Counted from the stretch's first letter, positions 24,306 through 33,672 are shown. The stretch: 41,886 nt of DNA from Caloramator quimbayensis (GCF_900167605.1 NZ_FUYH01000023.1:1-41886); one strand, 5' to 3'. The notes: generated by a model not told the origin, from the letters alone. Numbers and translations are program-made.

Positions 24306-24786
24306 AGCGATGATACGGCTCGCCCTTCATTATCCTAAATCCCCTGTAAATCTGCTCAAGAAGTATTAGACGCATTAGCTGATGAGGGAAGGTCATCTTT
24401 GAAAAGGAGAGCTTATAGTCCGCTCTTTGCAAAACTTCACTTGAAAGTCCAAGGGAACCGCCTATTATAAAGGCTGCATTGCTTATTCCTTTTACTCCCA
24501 AATCCTCCATAAAAGCTGCCATCTCAACAGAAGTTAGCATTTTACCCTTTATATCGAGGGCTATAACATATGTATTTTCCTTTATGTGCTTTAAAATACC
24601 TTGTCCTTCTTTTATCTTTATCTGCTGTTCTTGCTTTTCTGATAGGTTCTCTGGAGCTTTTTCATCAGGAACTTCTATTATCTCTATGCTGCAGTACTTT
24701 GATAATCTTTTTAGATACTCATCTATTCCTTCCTTTAAGTATTTTTCTTTAATCTTTCCAACACAAATTATCTTAACATTATTCAT
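24304..24786 (-). CDS. rlmH: 23S rRNA (pseudouridine-1915-N3)-methyltransferase RlmH
   Basis: 160-aa SPOUT-fold enzyme that methylates pseudouridine 1915 in helix 69 of 23S rRNA. Signatures: [24 protein letters not shown] is the usual N-terminus in part ([12 protein letters not shown]), [13 protein letters not shown] near residue 103 forms the SAM knot, and the C-terminus ends [11 protein letters not shown]. Length is standard. Start ATG 24786 has AAGGGAG. The last codons are the attachment core of the island (24310-24324), and the final Arg codon plus TAA are probably supplied by the inserted element. It keeps the usual order walJ-htrA-rlmH. The gene remains intact after insertion, as in staphylococcal SCC insertions. 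Confidence 0.96.
   Translation of the reverse strand: MNNVKIICVGKIKEKYLKEGIDEYLKRLSKYCSIEIIEVPDEKAPENLSEKQEQQIKIKEGQGILKHIKENTYVIALDIKGKMLTSVEMAAFMEDLGVKGISNAAFIIGGSLGLSSEVLQRADYKLSFSKMTFPHQLMRLILLEQIYRGFRIMKGEPYHR
24310..24324 (-). other. rlmH-side attachment core
   Basis: On the minus strand GGCGAGCCGTATCAT (Gly-Glu-Pro-Tyr-His), shared with 11930-11944 except for two silent third-position changes. This is the same part of rlmH that SCC elements use. Confidence 0.85.
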
Positions 24787-24809
24787 AATTTTATCTCCCT
24801 TAAATTTAA

Positions 24810-25097
24810 GGTACTGTCAAAGATAATACATATAAAAATGCGCAAACCTTGTATTGTCAATACATTGTAAGCATATATTATATCCATTCCTAAGCACCAC
24901 TAAATTATAATTATGTAGTATATTTATACTTGTATCCTCTTAATTACACAAAAATCGTATCTAAATTGATGTAAAGACCATGCTAAAAGCTTGTTTATTT
25001 AAGTCTTTACATCAATTTAAGATTTGTTTTATAATTTTTCATTAGGATGATTAATAACAAGTTGTCAGAATATTTTTCATAAAACTTTGACACTACC
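24810..25097. mobile_element. MITE-like insert between rlmH and htrA
   Basis: The ends are GGTACTGTCAAAG (24810-24822) and its near-perfect reverse complement CTTTGACACTACC (25085-25097), 12 of 13 bases. The 288-bp interior has no gene. It contains a 16-bp perfect inverted repeat AAATTGATGTAAAGAC/GTCTTTACATCAATTT (24963-24978 and 25003-25018). The ends loosely resemble those of IS6-type elements. No clear target duplication is seen. It begins right at the rlmH ribosome site, so the rlmH promoter must lie within it or beyond. Confidence 0.6.
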
Positions 25098-25147
25098 TAT
25101 TTTATTATTTAATATATTAAAAGTAATTATATAGAATATGGCGCTAT

Positions 25148-25178
25148 AAAAAATAAGCTTGAATTAAAATCAAGCTTT
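25148..25178 (-). terminator. Terminator of htrA
   Basis: AAGCTTGA/TCAAGCTT around an A/T loop with ATTTTTTAT following on the minus strand. Confidence 0.82.
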
Positions 25179-25208
25179 GTAGCGGATGTAAAAGGCACAT
25201 TTAAATCT

Positions 25209-26339
25209 TCATTCTGCTTTTTCTAAAGTAACATTTACAACCTTTTCCCCAAGAGGAGTTTTAAGGCCTACCGATACAGTATTCCCAACCCCTGCGTTAT
25301 ATATGGCTTCCTTTAAATCAAGCATAGATAAAATCGTTTTCCCGTTTATTGTAACTATAGTATCCCCTTCCCTAATATTTGCTTTATCAGATGGGCCATT
25401 AGGAATCGTATCAAAAACGTATACTCCGCTGTCTATATTATACCCGTAATATGAAGCTATTTCTCTATCAAATCCCTTTATTCCGAGGGTTGGAGTTATA
25501 AAATATCCCTTTTCCTCAATGCTTTTTATAACAGGTTTTAAAATGTTTATAGGAACTGCAAAGCCTATACCTTCTGCAGTGCTTACCTTTACAGTATTAA
25601 CTCCAACAACTTCACCATTTCCATTTACAAGAGGACCTCCGCTGTTTCCAGGATTTATAGAGGCATCGGTCTGAATTAAATCCTCCATAAAATAACCCTC
25701 CTGCATTTGAATTGTTCTATTTACAGCGCTTATAATGCCTGCCGTTACGGTCCTTTGAAATCTAAGCCCTAAGGGATTGCCGACGGCAATGGCCTCATCT
25801 CCTATGCTTACAGATTTTGAATCCCCTAATATGGCCGGCGTTAAGTCCTCACTTTCTATTTTAACAACAGAAAGATCTAAATAGGGATCTGCCCAAACAG
25901 TTTTTCCAAGAGTTTCTCTTCCATCAGATAAAAGTACTCTTATATTTTTAGAATTTATATCAGCCACATGGTTGTTTGTAATTATATAACCCTGTTTATC
26001 AACAATAACTCCTGAACCAACTCCCTGTATAGTTTTAGGTCTTAAAAAATAATCCGTCTGAACTTTAGTTGTTACAATGCCGACAACTGAAGGAATAATT
26101 TTTGCTGCTGCATATTTTATACTTCCATTTCCCTTTATACTTACAGTTTCAGGCTGGCTTTGCTGAGTATTTAATTGAACCTGAGGGATTTGCGTTGTTT
26201 CCTGCTTTAACTTTCCAAAAATAGTTTCAGGGCCAAAGGTAAGCAGCAGGAAACTTCCTATAACTGCTCCAAATAGTGCAGAAAAAAAATATCCCAAAAT
26301 GGATGATTTCCTTTTATTATTGAAATCGTTATTTTCCAT
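25209..26339 (-). CDS. htrA: HtrA-type membrane-anchored serine protease (S1C, PDZ)
   Basis: 376 aa. A short cytoplasmic N-terminus is followed by one membrane span (ILGYFFSALFGAVIGSFLLL, residues about 14-33). The trypsin-like domain carries the triad His in NNHVAD (about 119), Asp in DLSVVKI (about 149) and Ser in NPGNSGGPL (about 228). A C-terminal PDZ domain spans about 280-370 (GVYVFDTIPNGPSDKANIREGD). It degrades misfolded proteins at the outer face of the membrane. Start ATG 26339 follows GGAGGAAG. It lies 10 bp after walJ and is co-transcribed with it. Confidence 0.95.
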   Translation of the reverse strand: MENNDFNNKRKSSILGYFFSALFGAVIGSFLLLTFGPETIFGKLKQETTQIPQVQLNTQQSQPETVSIKGNGSIKYAAAKIIPSVVGIVTTKVQTDYFLRPKTIQGVGSGVIVDKQGYIITNNHVADINSKNIRVLLSDGRETLGKTVWADPYLDLSVVKIESEDLTPAILGDSKSVSIGDEAIAVGNPLGLRFQRTVTAGIISAVNRTIQMQEGYFMEDLIQTDASINPGNSGGPLVNGNGEVVGVNTVKVSTAEGIGFAVPINILKPVIKSIEEKGYFITPTLGIKGFDREIASYYGYNIDSGVYVFDTIPNGPSDKANIREGDTIVTINGKTILSMLDLKEAIYNAGVGNTVSVGLKTPLGEKVVNVTLEKAE

Positions 26340-26349
26340 GGGCTTCCTC

Positions 26350-27141
26350 CTACTTTATTATTTGAAGCCTGCCCACCTTATCTCTTAGTGCAATATCGAT
26401 ATCAACATCCCTGCCATCCCTTATATTGTTCATCTCAAGTATTGAAAGTACAGTTCTTAAAGCAAGCTGAGGATAATTATTAGTTTTACTCAAATGCCCA
26501 AGAATTATTTTCTTTATTTTGCTGTTCAATATATCAACTATAGTATTTCCTGCAGCTTCATTTGAAAGATGCCCCTTATCCCCTAATATTCTTAGCTTTA
26601 AAGGATAAGGATATGGTCCTACCTTTAACATTTCAACATCGTGATTTGATTCTAAAAGTATAAGGTCAGAATCCTTAATATTTTCTTTAACATTATCGCT
26701 TGCATATCCTATATCCGTTGCTATTGAAATTTTAACATTCCCATCTGTAAAGCTGTATCCGCAAGGCTTTACAGCATCATGGGGAATTTCATAGGGTATT
26801 ACAAATACATCCCCTATTTCAAAGGAATTATAATCGTCAAATATCTTTATATTCTCCCTTTTAACTTCGCCTAATTTATCTATCATAGCTTCCCATGTAT
26901 TAGTATTTGCATATATGGGAATATTAAACCTTCTTGATAAAATTCCTGCTGATTTTATATGATCATCATGTTCATGGGTAATTACAATAGCATCTATATC
27001 ACATGGATTTATACCTATTTCTTTTAATCCTTCCTGTATTTTCTTGCCTGAAAGCCCAGCATCAACAAGTATCTTTGTCCTGTCTGAAGCTACATATAGG
27101 CAGTTGCCGCTGCTACCGCTAAATATTGAGCAAAATTCCAT
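26350..27141 (-). CDS. walJ: Metallo-beta-lactamase-fold protein WalJ/YycJ
   Basis: 263 aa. The N-terminal MEFCSIFSGSSGNCLYV and the metal motif ITHEHDDHIKSAGIL (about residues 56-70) are typical, with further His/Asp ligands in ATDIGYAS and LGHLSK. Homologues are exonuclease-like hydrolases of the YycJ group, linked to the WalRK operon and to DNA-damage tolerance. Start ATG 27141 has AAAGGAGAA. It is followed immediately by htrA; here walR/walK are not upstream, murA is. Confidence 0.9.
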   Translation of the reverse strand: MEFCSIFSGSSGNCLYVASDRTKILVDAGLSGKKIQEGLKEIGINPCDIDAIVITHEHDDHIKSAGILSRRFNIPIYANTNTWEAMIDKLGEVKRENIKIFDDYNSFEIGDVFVIPYEIPHDAVKPCGYSFTDGNVKISIATDIGYASDNVKENIKDSDLILLESNHDVEMLKVGPYPYPLKLRILGDKGHLSNEAAGNTIVDILNSKIKKIILGHLSKTNNYPQLALRTVLSILEMNNIRDGRDVDIDIALRDKVGRLQIIK

Positions 27142-27175
27142 AAAATTCTCCTTTCTGCATAGAGAAATAACAATA

Positions 27176-27202
27176 TTAAAAAGACCTGAATATCAGGTCT
27201 AA
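27176..27202 (-). terminator. Terminator of murA
   Basis: AGACCTGA/TCAGGTCT around TAT with TTTTTAAT after it on the minus strand; overlaps the murA stop. walJ begins 35 bp later, so it relies on read-through or a nearby promoter. Confidence 0.85.
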
Positions 27203-28485
27203 TCACACTCAAATTCCCTTTCATCTGTTTTTATTCTCTTTATTTCCGCTCCAAGGCCTCTTAGTTTATCTTCAATATTCTCATAACCTCTGTCTATATG
27301 TCTTATACTCGATATGGTCGTATATCCCTCTGCAACAAGCCCTGCAATAACCATAGCAGCTCCTGCCCTCAAATCCGTAGCTACAACATCCGCACCTGAT
27401 AATTTTTCAACTCCCTCAATAAGAGCGATTTTGCCTTCAACTTTAATGTTTGCCCCCATCCTTTTCAGCTCATCTACATGTTTAAATCTTGCTTCCCATA
27501 TATTTTCAGTTATTATGCTTCTTCCCTCAGAAATCGATAGAAGCACAGATAAGGGCTGTTGAAGGTCTGTTGGGAATCCTGGGTAGGGAAGGGTTTTTAC
27601 ATTAACGCCATGTGTTTTATCCTTACAGGAAACCCTTATGGTATCCTCCCCTTCTTCAATATCCACTCCCATTTCAATAAGCTTTGCTGTAATTGATTCA
27701 AGATGCTTTGGTATTACATTAATAAGGGTAACATCTCCCTTTGTTGCAGCCGCTGCTATCATATATGTTCCTGCTTCAATCTGGTCTGGAACAACGGAAT
27801 ATTCACATCCCTTAAGGTGCTCAACTCCTGTAACCTTTATAACATCAGTACCTGCACCTTTAATATTAGCTCCCATAGCATTTAAAAAGTTTGCAACATC
27901 AACCACATGGGGCTCTTTTGCTGCATTTTCGATTATTGTAGTCCCTTTAGCCTTGCATGCAGCAAGCATTATATTAATAGTTGCACCAACGCTTACAACG
28001 TCAAGATATATGCTGCTTCCTTTCAGGCCTTCCTCTGCATATACTTTTATTATTCCATGCTCTATTAAGACCTTTGCCCCAAGAGCCTCAAACCCTTTTA
28101 TATGCTGATCTATTGGCCTTACCCCTATAGGACATCCCCCTGGAAAAACTACTTCGGCTTTTCCATACTTAGATAGGAGTGCACCTATCAGATAATAGGA
28201 AGCCCTCATTTTTCTTACTTCTTCTCCTGTTGCAATGTGAGATTTTATCCCTGATGGGTCAATAATAATACAGTCTTTTCCTTCTTTCTTTATAGAAGCT
28301 CCAATTTCTGCAAGCATCTTTTCAAGACAATATATATCTTCAATTTGAGGAAGATTATCAATTTTGCATATTCCTTCATCAGATAATATTGCTGCAGGGA
28401 GTATTGCAACTGCAGCATTTTTTGCACCGCTTATAACCACATTGCCAAAAAGCCTTTTCCCACCTTCTATCAATAATTTTTCCAT
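27199..28485 (-). CDS. murA: UDP-N-acetylglucosamine 1-carboxyvinyltransferase
   Basis: 428 aa EPSP-synthase-fold enzyme that transfers enolpyruvate from PEP to UDP-GlcNAc, the first committed step of peptidoglycan synthesis. Family marks: [22 protein letters not shown] in part ([13 protein letters not shown]) near residue 19, [15 protein letters not shown] with the catalytic Cys (about 117; the fosfomycin target), and [12 protein letters not shown] near residue 300. Full length. Start ATG 28485 follows GGATGGG. Firmicutes often carry two murA copies; which one this is cannot be told. Confidence 0.95.
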   Translation of the reverse strand: MEKLLIEGGKRLFGNVVISGAKNAAVAILPAAILSDEGICKIDNLPQIEDIYCLEKMLAEIGASIKKEGKDCIIIDPSGIKSHIATGEEVRKMRASYYLIGALLSKYGKAEVVFPGGCPIGVRPIDQHIKGFEALGAKVLIEHGIIKVYAEEGLKGSSIYLDVVSVGATINIMLAACKAKGTTIIENAAKEPHVVDVANFLNAMGANIKGAGTDVIKVTGVEHLKGCEYSVVPDQIEAGTYMIAAAATKGDVTLINVIPKHLESITAKLIEMGVDIEEGEDTIRVSCKDKTHGVNVKTLPYPGFPTDLQQPLSVLLSISEGRSIITENIWEARFKHVDELKRMGANIKVEGKIALIEGVEKLSGADVVATDLRAGAAMVIAGLVAEGYTTISSIRHIDRGYENIEDKLRGLGAEIKRIKTDEREFECD

Positions 28486-28710
28486 TAGCCACCCATCCTT
28501 CTATTCATATTACAATTTATATAAAGTCTAAATTTCCATATTATAATCCATAATTGATATTATACCACTTAACAACTACTAATGCGACAAATTGTTTATT
28601 TTTTTTGTTAGTATTTAATTGTCAATCTTCCATATAATAAATATAGAAATATATAATAATATATATTGATAATTTCAATAAAATATTGTATCATTAGTTT
28701 GGGTGATTTT

Positions 28711-29598
28711 ATGGATTTTAAACAAATAGAAGCCTTCGTAAATGTAGCTAAATATAAAAGTTTTTCAAAGGCAGCAGAAGCTATATTTTTATCTCAGCCG
28801 ACAGTCAGCGCTCATATAGCATCTCTTGAGACGGAACTTGGAGTAGTTTTATTTGACAGAAGCAGCAAGGAAATCCGCCTGACACAGGCTGGAGCCGTTT
28901 TTTTAGATTATGCAATCAATCTAACAAACGTTAGAAATATTGCAATTGCAAGGCTTTCAGAACTTGGAACAAAAATAACCGGAAACCTTACCATTGCTTC
29001 GAGCACAACTCCATGCCGTTTTCTGCTTCCACAGCTTTTAAAAACCTTTTATGATAAATATCCAAATGTAAACTATGACATAAAAGAAGAAAGCACAAAA
29101 GAAGTTGTGGACATGATTCTTTTAGGAAACGCAGACGTTGGAATTGTCGGTGAAATAGTAAAGGATGCAAAACTTACCTATTCAAAGGTTTATGAAGACA
29201 AACTTGTTATAATAAGCAGCAATATGTCCCTTCCTGATGTTATACCAATAGATCTTTTACTTTCTCAAAGATTTATACTAAGAGAAAGAGGTTCTGCTAC
29301 AAGATCAGTATTTGAAAATTCACTATCTCAGCTTGGCATTGAACTTGACAAAATAAAAATCTTTGCTGAAGTAAGCAGTCTTGAAGCTGTACTTCAATTC
29401 GTAAAGGCTGGTGCAGGAGTTTCAGTAGTTTCACAAATCGCATGCAAGGATTATATTCAAACAGGCCTTTTATCAGAACACTCAATAAAAGATTTAAACA
29501 TCACAAGAGGTATTTATGTTGTAACTCATAACAAAAGACCGCTATCTCCAGTAGCAAAGGAATTCTTAAAGCATATAGAAACCTTTTCAGAAAAATAA
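28711..29598 (+). CDS. LysR-family transcription regulator
   Basis: 295 aa from ATG 28711, chosen for GGGTGA upstream; the longer frame adds a poor leader. The winged-helix N-terminus reads MDFKQIEAFVNVAKYKSFSKAAEAIFLSQPTVSAHI (in part FSKAAEAIFLSQPTVSAHI), followed by the effector-binding domain (TIASSTTPCRFLLPQLL, GNADVGIVGE). The N-terminal wording is like the LysR group tied to selenium metabolism in clostridia, but no selenium gene is next to it, so I leave the target open. It is divergent from murA. Confidence 0.88.
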   Translation: MDFKQIEAFVNVAKYKSFSKAAEAIFLSQPTVSAHIASLETELGVVLFDRSSKEIRLTQAGAVFLDYAINLTNVRNIAIARLSELGTKITGNLTIASSTTPCRFLLPQLLKTFYDKYPNVNYDIKEESTKEVVDMILLGNADVGIVGEIVKDAKLTYSKVYEDKLVIISSNMSLPDVIPIDLLLSQRFILRERGSATRSVFENSLSQLGIELDKIKIFAEVSSLEAVLQFVKAGAGVSVVSQIACKDYIQTGLLSEHSIKDLNITRGIYVVTHNKRPLSPVAKEFLKHIETFSEK

Positions 29599-29622
29599 AA
29601 AGCCCATTTGGGCTTTTTTTAA
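29594..29622. terminator. Bidirectional terminator
   Basis: AAAAAGCCCA/TGGGCTTTTTTT with TT loop between the convergent LysR and FmdB-type genes. Confidence 0.88.
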
Positions 29623-29807
29623 TGGCATCCGCTGCACCCGCTGCAACTTCCGCTGCAGCTTCCTCCCTTTCCATAGAACTTACCCTTATATATCCTCTCA
29701 ACCTTATCAGAGCTGCACTTCGGACAAGTTATATTTTCATCCTCATTTTTAACTATTTCAAAAAATTCCTCTCCGCATTCTTTACATTTAAAATCTATCA
29801 ATGCCAT
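29619..29807 (-). CDS. FmdB-type zinc-ribbon protein
   Basis: 62 aa. A CxxC...CxxC zinc ribbon (residues about 8-37: FKCKECGEEF, ENITCPKCSSDKVERIY) of the FmdB family. The C-terminal tail GGSCSGSCSGCSGCH has four cysteines and a final histidine, a likely extra metal-binding segment. The ATG 29807 has GGAGGCGA. Role unknown; members are thought to be small regulators. Confidence 0.85.
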   Translation of the reverse strand: MALIDFKCKECGEEFFEIVKNEDENITCPKCSSDKVERIYKGKFYGKGGSCSGSCSGCSGCH

Positions 29808-29967
29808 TTTATCGCCTCCATAGTAGATTTTATTACATATAACATTTTTATATTAATTATATCATATTTATATCTAAGCAAGGGCAAAAACCAATTAAAA
29901 TCATATTGTAACAAAAAATTTTTTCAGGCATATAATATATAATGCATAAATACTTCGAGGTGTTAGA

Positions 29968-31170
29968 ATGCAGCTGTTTAGTTTTATAAATAAATTTGAT
30001 CCTATCATAAAGCCCTACATGAGAACCTTATCAAAAAAGAAAATACCAGTAATAGTATGTTTTAGAGATGATGCAAAATCAATAAAAAACAAAATAATAT
30101 ACGGCAGCGGCAAAATAAAATATGAATATAAACACGTAAAAGCTATCTCCTGTGAACTTTCTCCTGCTTTTGTTGATAAATTATCTGAAATGCCCGAAGT
30201 ACCATTTATATGCTTTGATCATAAAGCCACTCTCTGCCTTAACAACTCAAACAATGTCCTTGGAGTAAATCATGCAAAAAAATTTAATCTAACAGGCAAG
30301 GGAATCGGTATTGGCATAATAGATACCGGCGTTTTCCCTCATCCTGATTTAATAAACAGCAAAAACAGAATTGCTTATTTTAATGACCTTATAAACGGCT
30401 GCTTAAAACCCTATGACGATAATGGCCATGGAACATTCATAAGCGGATGTATAGCATCAAGCGGATTTATGTCAAATAATTTTTACTCAGGAATCGCACC
30501 TGACTCATCAATATGTATGATTAAAGCCTTTGACTCATCAGGGCATGGTTTTATGTCAGATATAATAAAAGCAATAGATATTATGCTTTCTATTAAAGAT
30601 AAATATAACCTTAGGATTATCTGCCTTCCCTTTGAATTCCCTTATTTAAATGATATGAAAATAAATCCTTTAAAAGACATAATCAAAAAAGCCTTAGAAA
30701 TGAATATAACTGTTGTTGCCCCCTCAGGAAACCTTGGGCCTCAGCCTTACAGCATTTATTTCCCCGGAAATATGAAGGAAGTTATAACTGTTGGAGGTGC
30801 AGTCTGCAGCAATAATATATTAAAAAATTTCACAGTATCTTCCTTTTCAGGAAGAGGACCCCTTCTCGATGGTTCTTTAAAACCGGATATTATTGCTCCC
30901 TGCTCAAACATAACATCCTTATCCTCAAATACACATTATACTCCCTTAGGCAAAGCAGATATGGATATAAAAAACCCCTATACATCAATGTCTGGAACAT
31001 CCATATCCTGCGCATTAATATCTGGGGTGTGCGCCCTCATTCTTGAAAAAACTCCAAATCTTACGCCATCAGATTTAAAATCAATTCTTTGTCTTTCTTC
31101 TTTAAGCATTGGGGACAATAAATACTCTCAGGGAAAAGGGATATTCATATTTGAAAAGATAATAAAATAG
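29968..31170 (+). CDS. Subtilisin-family (S8) serine peptidase, probably intracellular
   Basis: 400 aa. The triad is complete: Asp in GIGIIDTGVFPHPDL (about 119), His in DDNGHGTFISGCIA (about 152) and Ser in TSMSGTSISCALISG (about 347). There is no signal peptide or transmembrane segment at the N-terminus, so it probably acts in the cytoplasm or is released another way. The ~90-residue N-terminal part looks like a propeptide (KKIPVIVCFRDDAKS). Start ATG 29968 with GAGGTG. It is convergent with the M23 gene. Confidence 0.93.
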   Translation: MQLFSFINKFDPIIKPYMRTLSKKKIPVIVCFRDDAKSIKNKIIYGSGKIKYEYKHVKAISCELSPAFVDKLSEMPEVPFICFDHKATLCLNNSNNVLGVNHAKKFNLTGKGIGIGIIDTGVFPHPDLINSKNRIAYFNDLINGCLKPYDDNGHGTFISGCIASSGFMSNNFYSGIAPDSSICMIKAFDSSGHGFMSDIIKAIDIMLSIKDKYNLRIICLPFEFPYLNDMKINPLKDIIKKALEMNITVVAPSGNLGPQPYSIYFPGNMKEVITVGGAVCSNNILKNFTVSSFSGRGPLLDGSLKPDIIAPCSNITSLSSNTHYTPLGKADMDIKNPYTSMSGTSISCALISGVCALILEKTPNLTPSDLKSILCLSSLSIGDNKYSQGKGIFIFEKIIK

Positions 31171-31190
31171 GACGGGAACCGTCCTATTTT
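31164..31190. terminator. Bidirectional terminator
   Basis: AAAATAGGACGG/CCGTCCTATTTT with GAA loop between the convergent S8 and M23 genes. Confidence 0.9.
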
Positions 31191-32563
31191 ATATATTTTA
31201 ATGGATTTTTACAAGCTCCGTTTTGTCTTACTTCAAAGTGAACATGGGGTCCTGTTGAACGCCCCGTACTTCCAACCGCTGCAATCTTTTGTCCTTTTTT
31301 AACATATTGTCCAACCTTTGCATAAAGCTTGCTCGCATGCCCATACAATGTCTGATAACCATTTCCATGATTTATCATAACACAATAACCATATCCGCTT
31401 CTCCATCCAGCAAAGGTAACTTTCCCAGAATCTGATGCAATTATAGGAGTTCCACGAGGTGCTGCTATATCTATTCCTTCATGCATCCTTCCCCATCTGT
31501 AGCCAAACCTTGAAGATATATATCCTCTTGAGGGCATTATAAATCTTCCTGTTGCAACATAAGTTGAAACCTTAGTTCCAACTGCAACTACCTCATCTAC
31601 TGACTGCTCAATTATCGTTGATTTTACAATATCTTCATCTAAAGTATCGCTGTTTAAAAACGTAACTACTTTTTCTAAATCTGCAAGTCCGTTTTTCCCT
31701 TCAACCTTTATCTTTCTTGCTCCCTTTGATAAATTCTTATCCTCAACTTCCTTTGTATCAAAAGGGATTTCTTCTCTATCCTTAATCTTTGCAACTATCT
31801 CAACATTTACATAGGGCTGGTTTACCGCAAGTTTTATTTCCTGACCTATATCTATTTTATCAATATTAATATTAGGGTTTGCCGCTTTTAATTCTTCAAG
31901 CATCATGTTGTTTTTTATAGCAATATCCCATATAGTATCGCCTTTTTTTACTGTATAGGTCTTTTCAAGCCCTCTTCCATTAACTATTTTCTTAACCGCA
32001 TCATCTATATCTAAAATCTCTTTAGGCTCAGCTAAAACATCTTTATAGGTAATCTGCTCTTTTATATTGCTTGAGAGTATCTCACATGTCCCATTTGAGA
32101 GCTTTGGATAATAATATTCTTTAACACTTTTAATAATCTTATCTGCTGAGTTTTTGTCATAGGCCTTTGCAACTTCAATATCATTTGCAAAAATCGCAAC
32201 AGCTTGAACTTTAAGTCCTAACGCATACCTTACAGCCTTTTCAGCTTCATTTGCAGCTAAAAGGCTTTTAACCGGCTCTAAAGTCTTAGTATAATTTATA
32301 GATTTTATTGCTTCCTCTCCTTCGGTGGATTTAATGGAATTAAGCATACTTTTGACATCGCTTAATTTTTTAACATATCCTATAGATTTATTGTTTACCT
32401 TAATAAGATATGAAGAAGCTTTGACCTGATATATATTGTATGTACATATAGCAATAAGGATTCCAGAGATAATACCTATTAATGCCGCAGTACTAAAATT
32501 TCGCCGAATTTTGTCAAGATAGGCAAAAAATGCTCTATAATTAAATTTAGCTTTAAATTGCAC
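31184..32563 (-). CDS. Membrane-anchored LysM-G5-M23 cell-wall peptidase
   Basis: 459 aa. One N-terminal membrane span (TAALIGIISGILIAICTYNI, about 25-44). LysM at about 200-245 (TYTVKKGDTIWDIAIKNN). G5-like domain about 250-325. M23 endopeptidase at about 345-455 with zinc ligands in MHEGIDIAAP and HVHFEV and a third in YGHASKL. It cuts peptide cross-links of peptidoglycan at the cell surface. Full set of motifs, so likely active. Start ATG 32563 has AAAGGAGGCG. Confidence 0.94.
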   Translation of the reverse strand: MQFKAKFNYRAFFAYLDKIRRNFSTAALIGIISGILIAICTYNIYQVKASSYLIKVNNKSIGYVKKLSDVKSMLNSIKSTEGEEAIKSINYTKTLEPVKSLLAANEAEKAVRYALGLKVQAVAIFANDIEVAKAYDKNSADKIIKSVKEYYYPKLSNGTCEILSSNIKEQITYKDVLAEPKEILDIDDAVKKIVNGRGLEKTYTVKKGDTIWDIAIKNNMMLEELKAANPNINIDKIDIGQEIKLAVNQPYVNVEIVAKIKDREEIPFDTKEVEDKNLSKGARKIKVEGKNGLADLEKVVTFLNSDTLDEDIVKSTIIEQSVDEVVAVGTKVSTYVATGRFIMPSRGYISSRFGYRWGRMHEGIDIAAPRGTPIIASDSGKVTFAGWRSGYGYCVMINHGNGYQTLYGHASKLYAKVGQYVKKGQKIAAVGSTGRSTGPHVHFEVRQNGACKNPLKYIK

Positions 32564-32742
32564 CCAATCGCCTCCTTTTTTATTCTACATTTTAGTTATA
32601 CACTAAAAACTTCTATTTTGCAAGCATGTATAAGTATGTTATTATTATATTCGACTTTTGAAATAAATATAACAAGTACCATTGTTGAGGGTATATACAC
32701 CTTTTGATATAATAATAATACAGATTCTTAAGGAGTGTTATT

Positions 32743-33672
32743 ATGGGAAACTTAAAATTCAATTTACCCAAAATGGAATTTACTCCTATTGATAATAAAT
32801 TTATAGATAAATATCTTCCTGAAGCTAAGGGTGAATTCATAAAGGTATATATTATTTGTTTAAGATGTGCTCTATCTAATATTGAAATAAGTCTTGAAGA
32901 TATAGCATCAAAGCTTAACCTTCTTCAGACAGATGTAATCAAAGCTTTTGAGTATTGGGAAGATAAAGGTATTTTACATTTATCAAACGATGGAAGTGTT
33001 GAATTTTTAGATGAAAACTCAACCTCAAACAAAGGCAGCAATCTTTTTTTCGATGGCTTTACAAAGGATATGTTCGAACATATTGAAAAGCTGATAGGAA
33101 GACCTCTTTATTCAAAGGAAATGATAACCTATATGAGCTTTTTAGAGGATTTTAATTTTACTCCCGAGGTTGTCATTCTTCTTGTTGAGTACTGCACAGC
33201 AAGAAAAAAAACGGACATAAGATATATAGAAAAAGTAGCAATTGCCTGGCATGACAGCGGCATAAAATCAATAGAAGATGCACAAAAACATATCAAAATC
33301 CATGAAGATAAGTGGAGTAAATATAGAACAATAGCTAATTATATAGGTCTTAAGGATTCGGATATATCAAAACCTCAGGAAGAATTCATGGAAAAATGGA
33401 TATTTAAAATGGGATTTTCTATGGATGTAATCCTTGAGGCATGCAGGATATGCATTATGAGGATAAACGAAGGAAACTTCAGCTATATAGATGCTATACT
33501 TTCAGATTGGTATAAAAACGGAATTAAAAAAATTGAAGATATAAATAAAGTTTCTAAAAAAACAAAGAAAAAGCCCCAGCCTTTTAATAAAGGCCAAAAC
33601 TTTGAGAGCCAATATGATATGGCTGAGCTTAAAAGACAGCTTTTAGGAAGGGGAGGTTCAAATGAAAAATAA
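32743..33672 (+). CDS. DnaD-domain replication protein
   Basis: 309 aa with a winged-helix N-terminus (residues about 20-90) and two DnaD-like helical domains (about 120-200 and 210-285; YIEKVAIAWHDSGIKSIEDA and YIDAILSDWYKNGIKKIEDI). Such proteins help open the origin and load the helicase. Start ATG 32743 follows AAGGAG. Its 3' end overlaps the next gene by 11 bp, so the two act together. Confidence 0.92.
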   Translation: MGNLKFNLPKMEFTPIDNKFIDKYLPEAKGEFIKVYIICLRCALSNIEISLEDIASKLNLLQTDVIKAFEYWEDKGILHLSNDGSVEFLDENSTSNKGSNLFFDGFTKDMFEHIEKLIGRPLYSKEMITYMSFLEDFNFTPEVVILLVEYCTARKKTDIRYIEKVAIAWHDSGIKSIEDAQKHIKIHEDKWSKYRTIANYIGLKDSDISKPQEEFMEKWIFKMGFSMDVILEACRICIMRINEGNFSYIDAILSDWYKNGIKKIEDINKVSKKTKKKPQPFNKGQNFESQYDMAELKRQLLGRGGSNEK

